From Candidatus Tayloriibacteriota bacterium (GTDB lineage Bacteria > Patescibacteriota > Minisyncoccia > Phycocordibacterales > JARIHA01), in contig JARIHA010000184.1 of the NCBI GenBank assembly GCA_029288475.1, positions 1 through 6,434 on the forward strand: 6,434 bases of DNA, given 5' to 3'. This document shows, one piece after another, positions 6,078-6,434 of the stretch. Below the pieces are notes generated by a model. The model had not been told where the DNA came from. It did no database searches and was given only the letters and a program-made list of their open reading frames with translations. Made by a program: the position numbers and the translations under genes. Every line of letters starts with the position of its first letter. Position 1 is the stretch's first letter.

Positions 6078-6434
6078 ATGTGGGCAATTATTGTCATGTT
6101 TTTTTCTTTTATTTTAATTCTCAGCGCTTTTTTGCTCTCACCACTCTCTTCTGCGGCCGCAGTAGAGCAGATTTTTCCTATACCATCTCCGGCCATACCT
6201 CCAAAAACCATAGCTGCTTCAATAAGCATGCCAATTCCACCAACTCCCTTTCAACAGAAAGAAATTGCCCTAACTTTTGACGATGGGCCTTACGGAGAAG
6301 CAACACTCAGCATTCTCTCCACCCTCGAAAAGGAAAATGTGCCTGCAACTTTCTTCATGATTGGAAAAAACGCCGAAGAATATCCTGAAATTGTCAAAAA
6401 GATAGCCGCGGACGGCGATGTAATTGGCAATCAC
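6078..6434 (+). CDS. Secreted polysaccharide deacetylase (NodB/CE4 family), 3' partial
   Basis: Start of a carbohydrate esterase family 4 enzyme that removes acetyl groups from N-acetylated glycans such as peptidoglycan or chitin-like polymers, using a bound divalent metal. Only 119 residues are in the window. Residues 1-28 look like a signal peptide (hydrophobic core MFFSFILILSAFLL, small residues SSAAA before VEQ), although no basic residue precedes the core, so a membrane anchor is possible. Residues 29-60 are a Pro-rich linker. The catalytic domain starts near 62: motif 1 is TFDDGP (66-71), with D68 the expected base and D69 a metal ligand, then VPATFFMIGKNA. The last residue, His119 in IGNH, is the first His of motif 2 (H-S/T-x-x-H), so the rest lies past the window. 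The ATG at 6078 is the first in-frame ATG and lacks a Shine-Dalgarno; the ATG at 6096 is an alternative. Confidence 0.9.
   Translation, partial: MWAIIVMFFSFILILSAFLLSPLSSAAAVEQIFPIPSPAIPPKTIAASISMPIPPTPFQQKEIALTFDDGPYGEATLSILSTLEKENVPATFFMIGKNAEEYPEIVKKIAADGDVIGNH

Noticed and set aside
6151..6162. 12-bp palindrome CTGCGGCCGCAG containing a NotI site, considered as a cloning scar
   Set aside because: It falls in frame on the Ala-Ala-Ala codons before the expected signal-peptide cleavage and no vector sequence surrounds it.
6080..6280. Plus-strand 66-residue ORF in the deacetylase region
   Set aside because: It is frame-shifted against the deacetylase frame, which carries the signal peptide and the TFDDGP motif.

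Overview
The window reads as the end of a metagenomic contig from a Candidate Phyla Radiation (Patescibacteria, Parcubacteria-like) bacterium. This is an inference from protein style. The clues are a very long secreted protein joining LamG, Ig-like and beta-helix modules to a C-terminal peptidoglycan-binding domain of the GxGSTxxDVxxLQ...GYFG type, a small secreted protein with two disulfide-type Ig-like repeats, and a cupredoxin. The standard code fits, base composition is moderately AT-rich, and no rRNA or tRNA gene is visible to settle the taxonomy. The first 43 bases are not genomic: they match the Illumina Nextera read-2 transposase adapter, probably preceded by an index.

Layout. Positions 1-43 are adapter. 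A cupredoxin gene cut by the contig end runs on the + strand to 378. It meets, tail to tail with no spacer, a giant minus-strand gene (379 to about 4323) for a secreted modular surface protein. That protein carries a 909-bp-period tandem duplication of a LamG plus Ig-like unit, a right-handed beta-helix, a Pro/Val then Gly/Thr/Ser linker and a peptidoglycan-binding domain. Upstream of it, still on the minus strand, lie a candidate promoter, a convincing intrinsic terminator (4462-4490), a 300-residue secreted Tyr/Gln/Asn-rich protein (4518-5420), and a TagD/RfaE-like nucleotidyltransferase with an unusual hydrophilic insertion (5474-5989). An 88-bp divergent spacer with a 7-bp perfect hairpin separates these from a + strand secreted polysaccharide deacetylase (6078 onward), cut by the window end just as its second catalytic motif begins.

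How it fits together. Four of the five genes encode exported proteins, and the fifth is a sugar- or alcohol-phosphate nucleotidyltransferase of a kind often used for envelope precursors. The region therefore looks like a cell-envelope and surface-protein neighbourhood: precursor activation, glycan deacetylation, a wall-bound adhesin or carbohydrate-binding protein, a small Ig-repeat exoprotein and a copper protein. I see no defence system, CRISPR array, insertion sequence, phage gene or RNA gene. The most notable items are the architecture and internal duplication of the giant protein, the insertion in the nucleotidyltransferase, and the adapter contamination.
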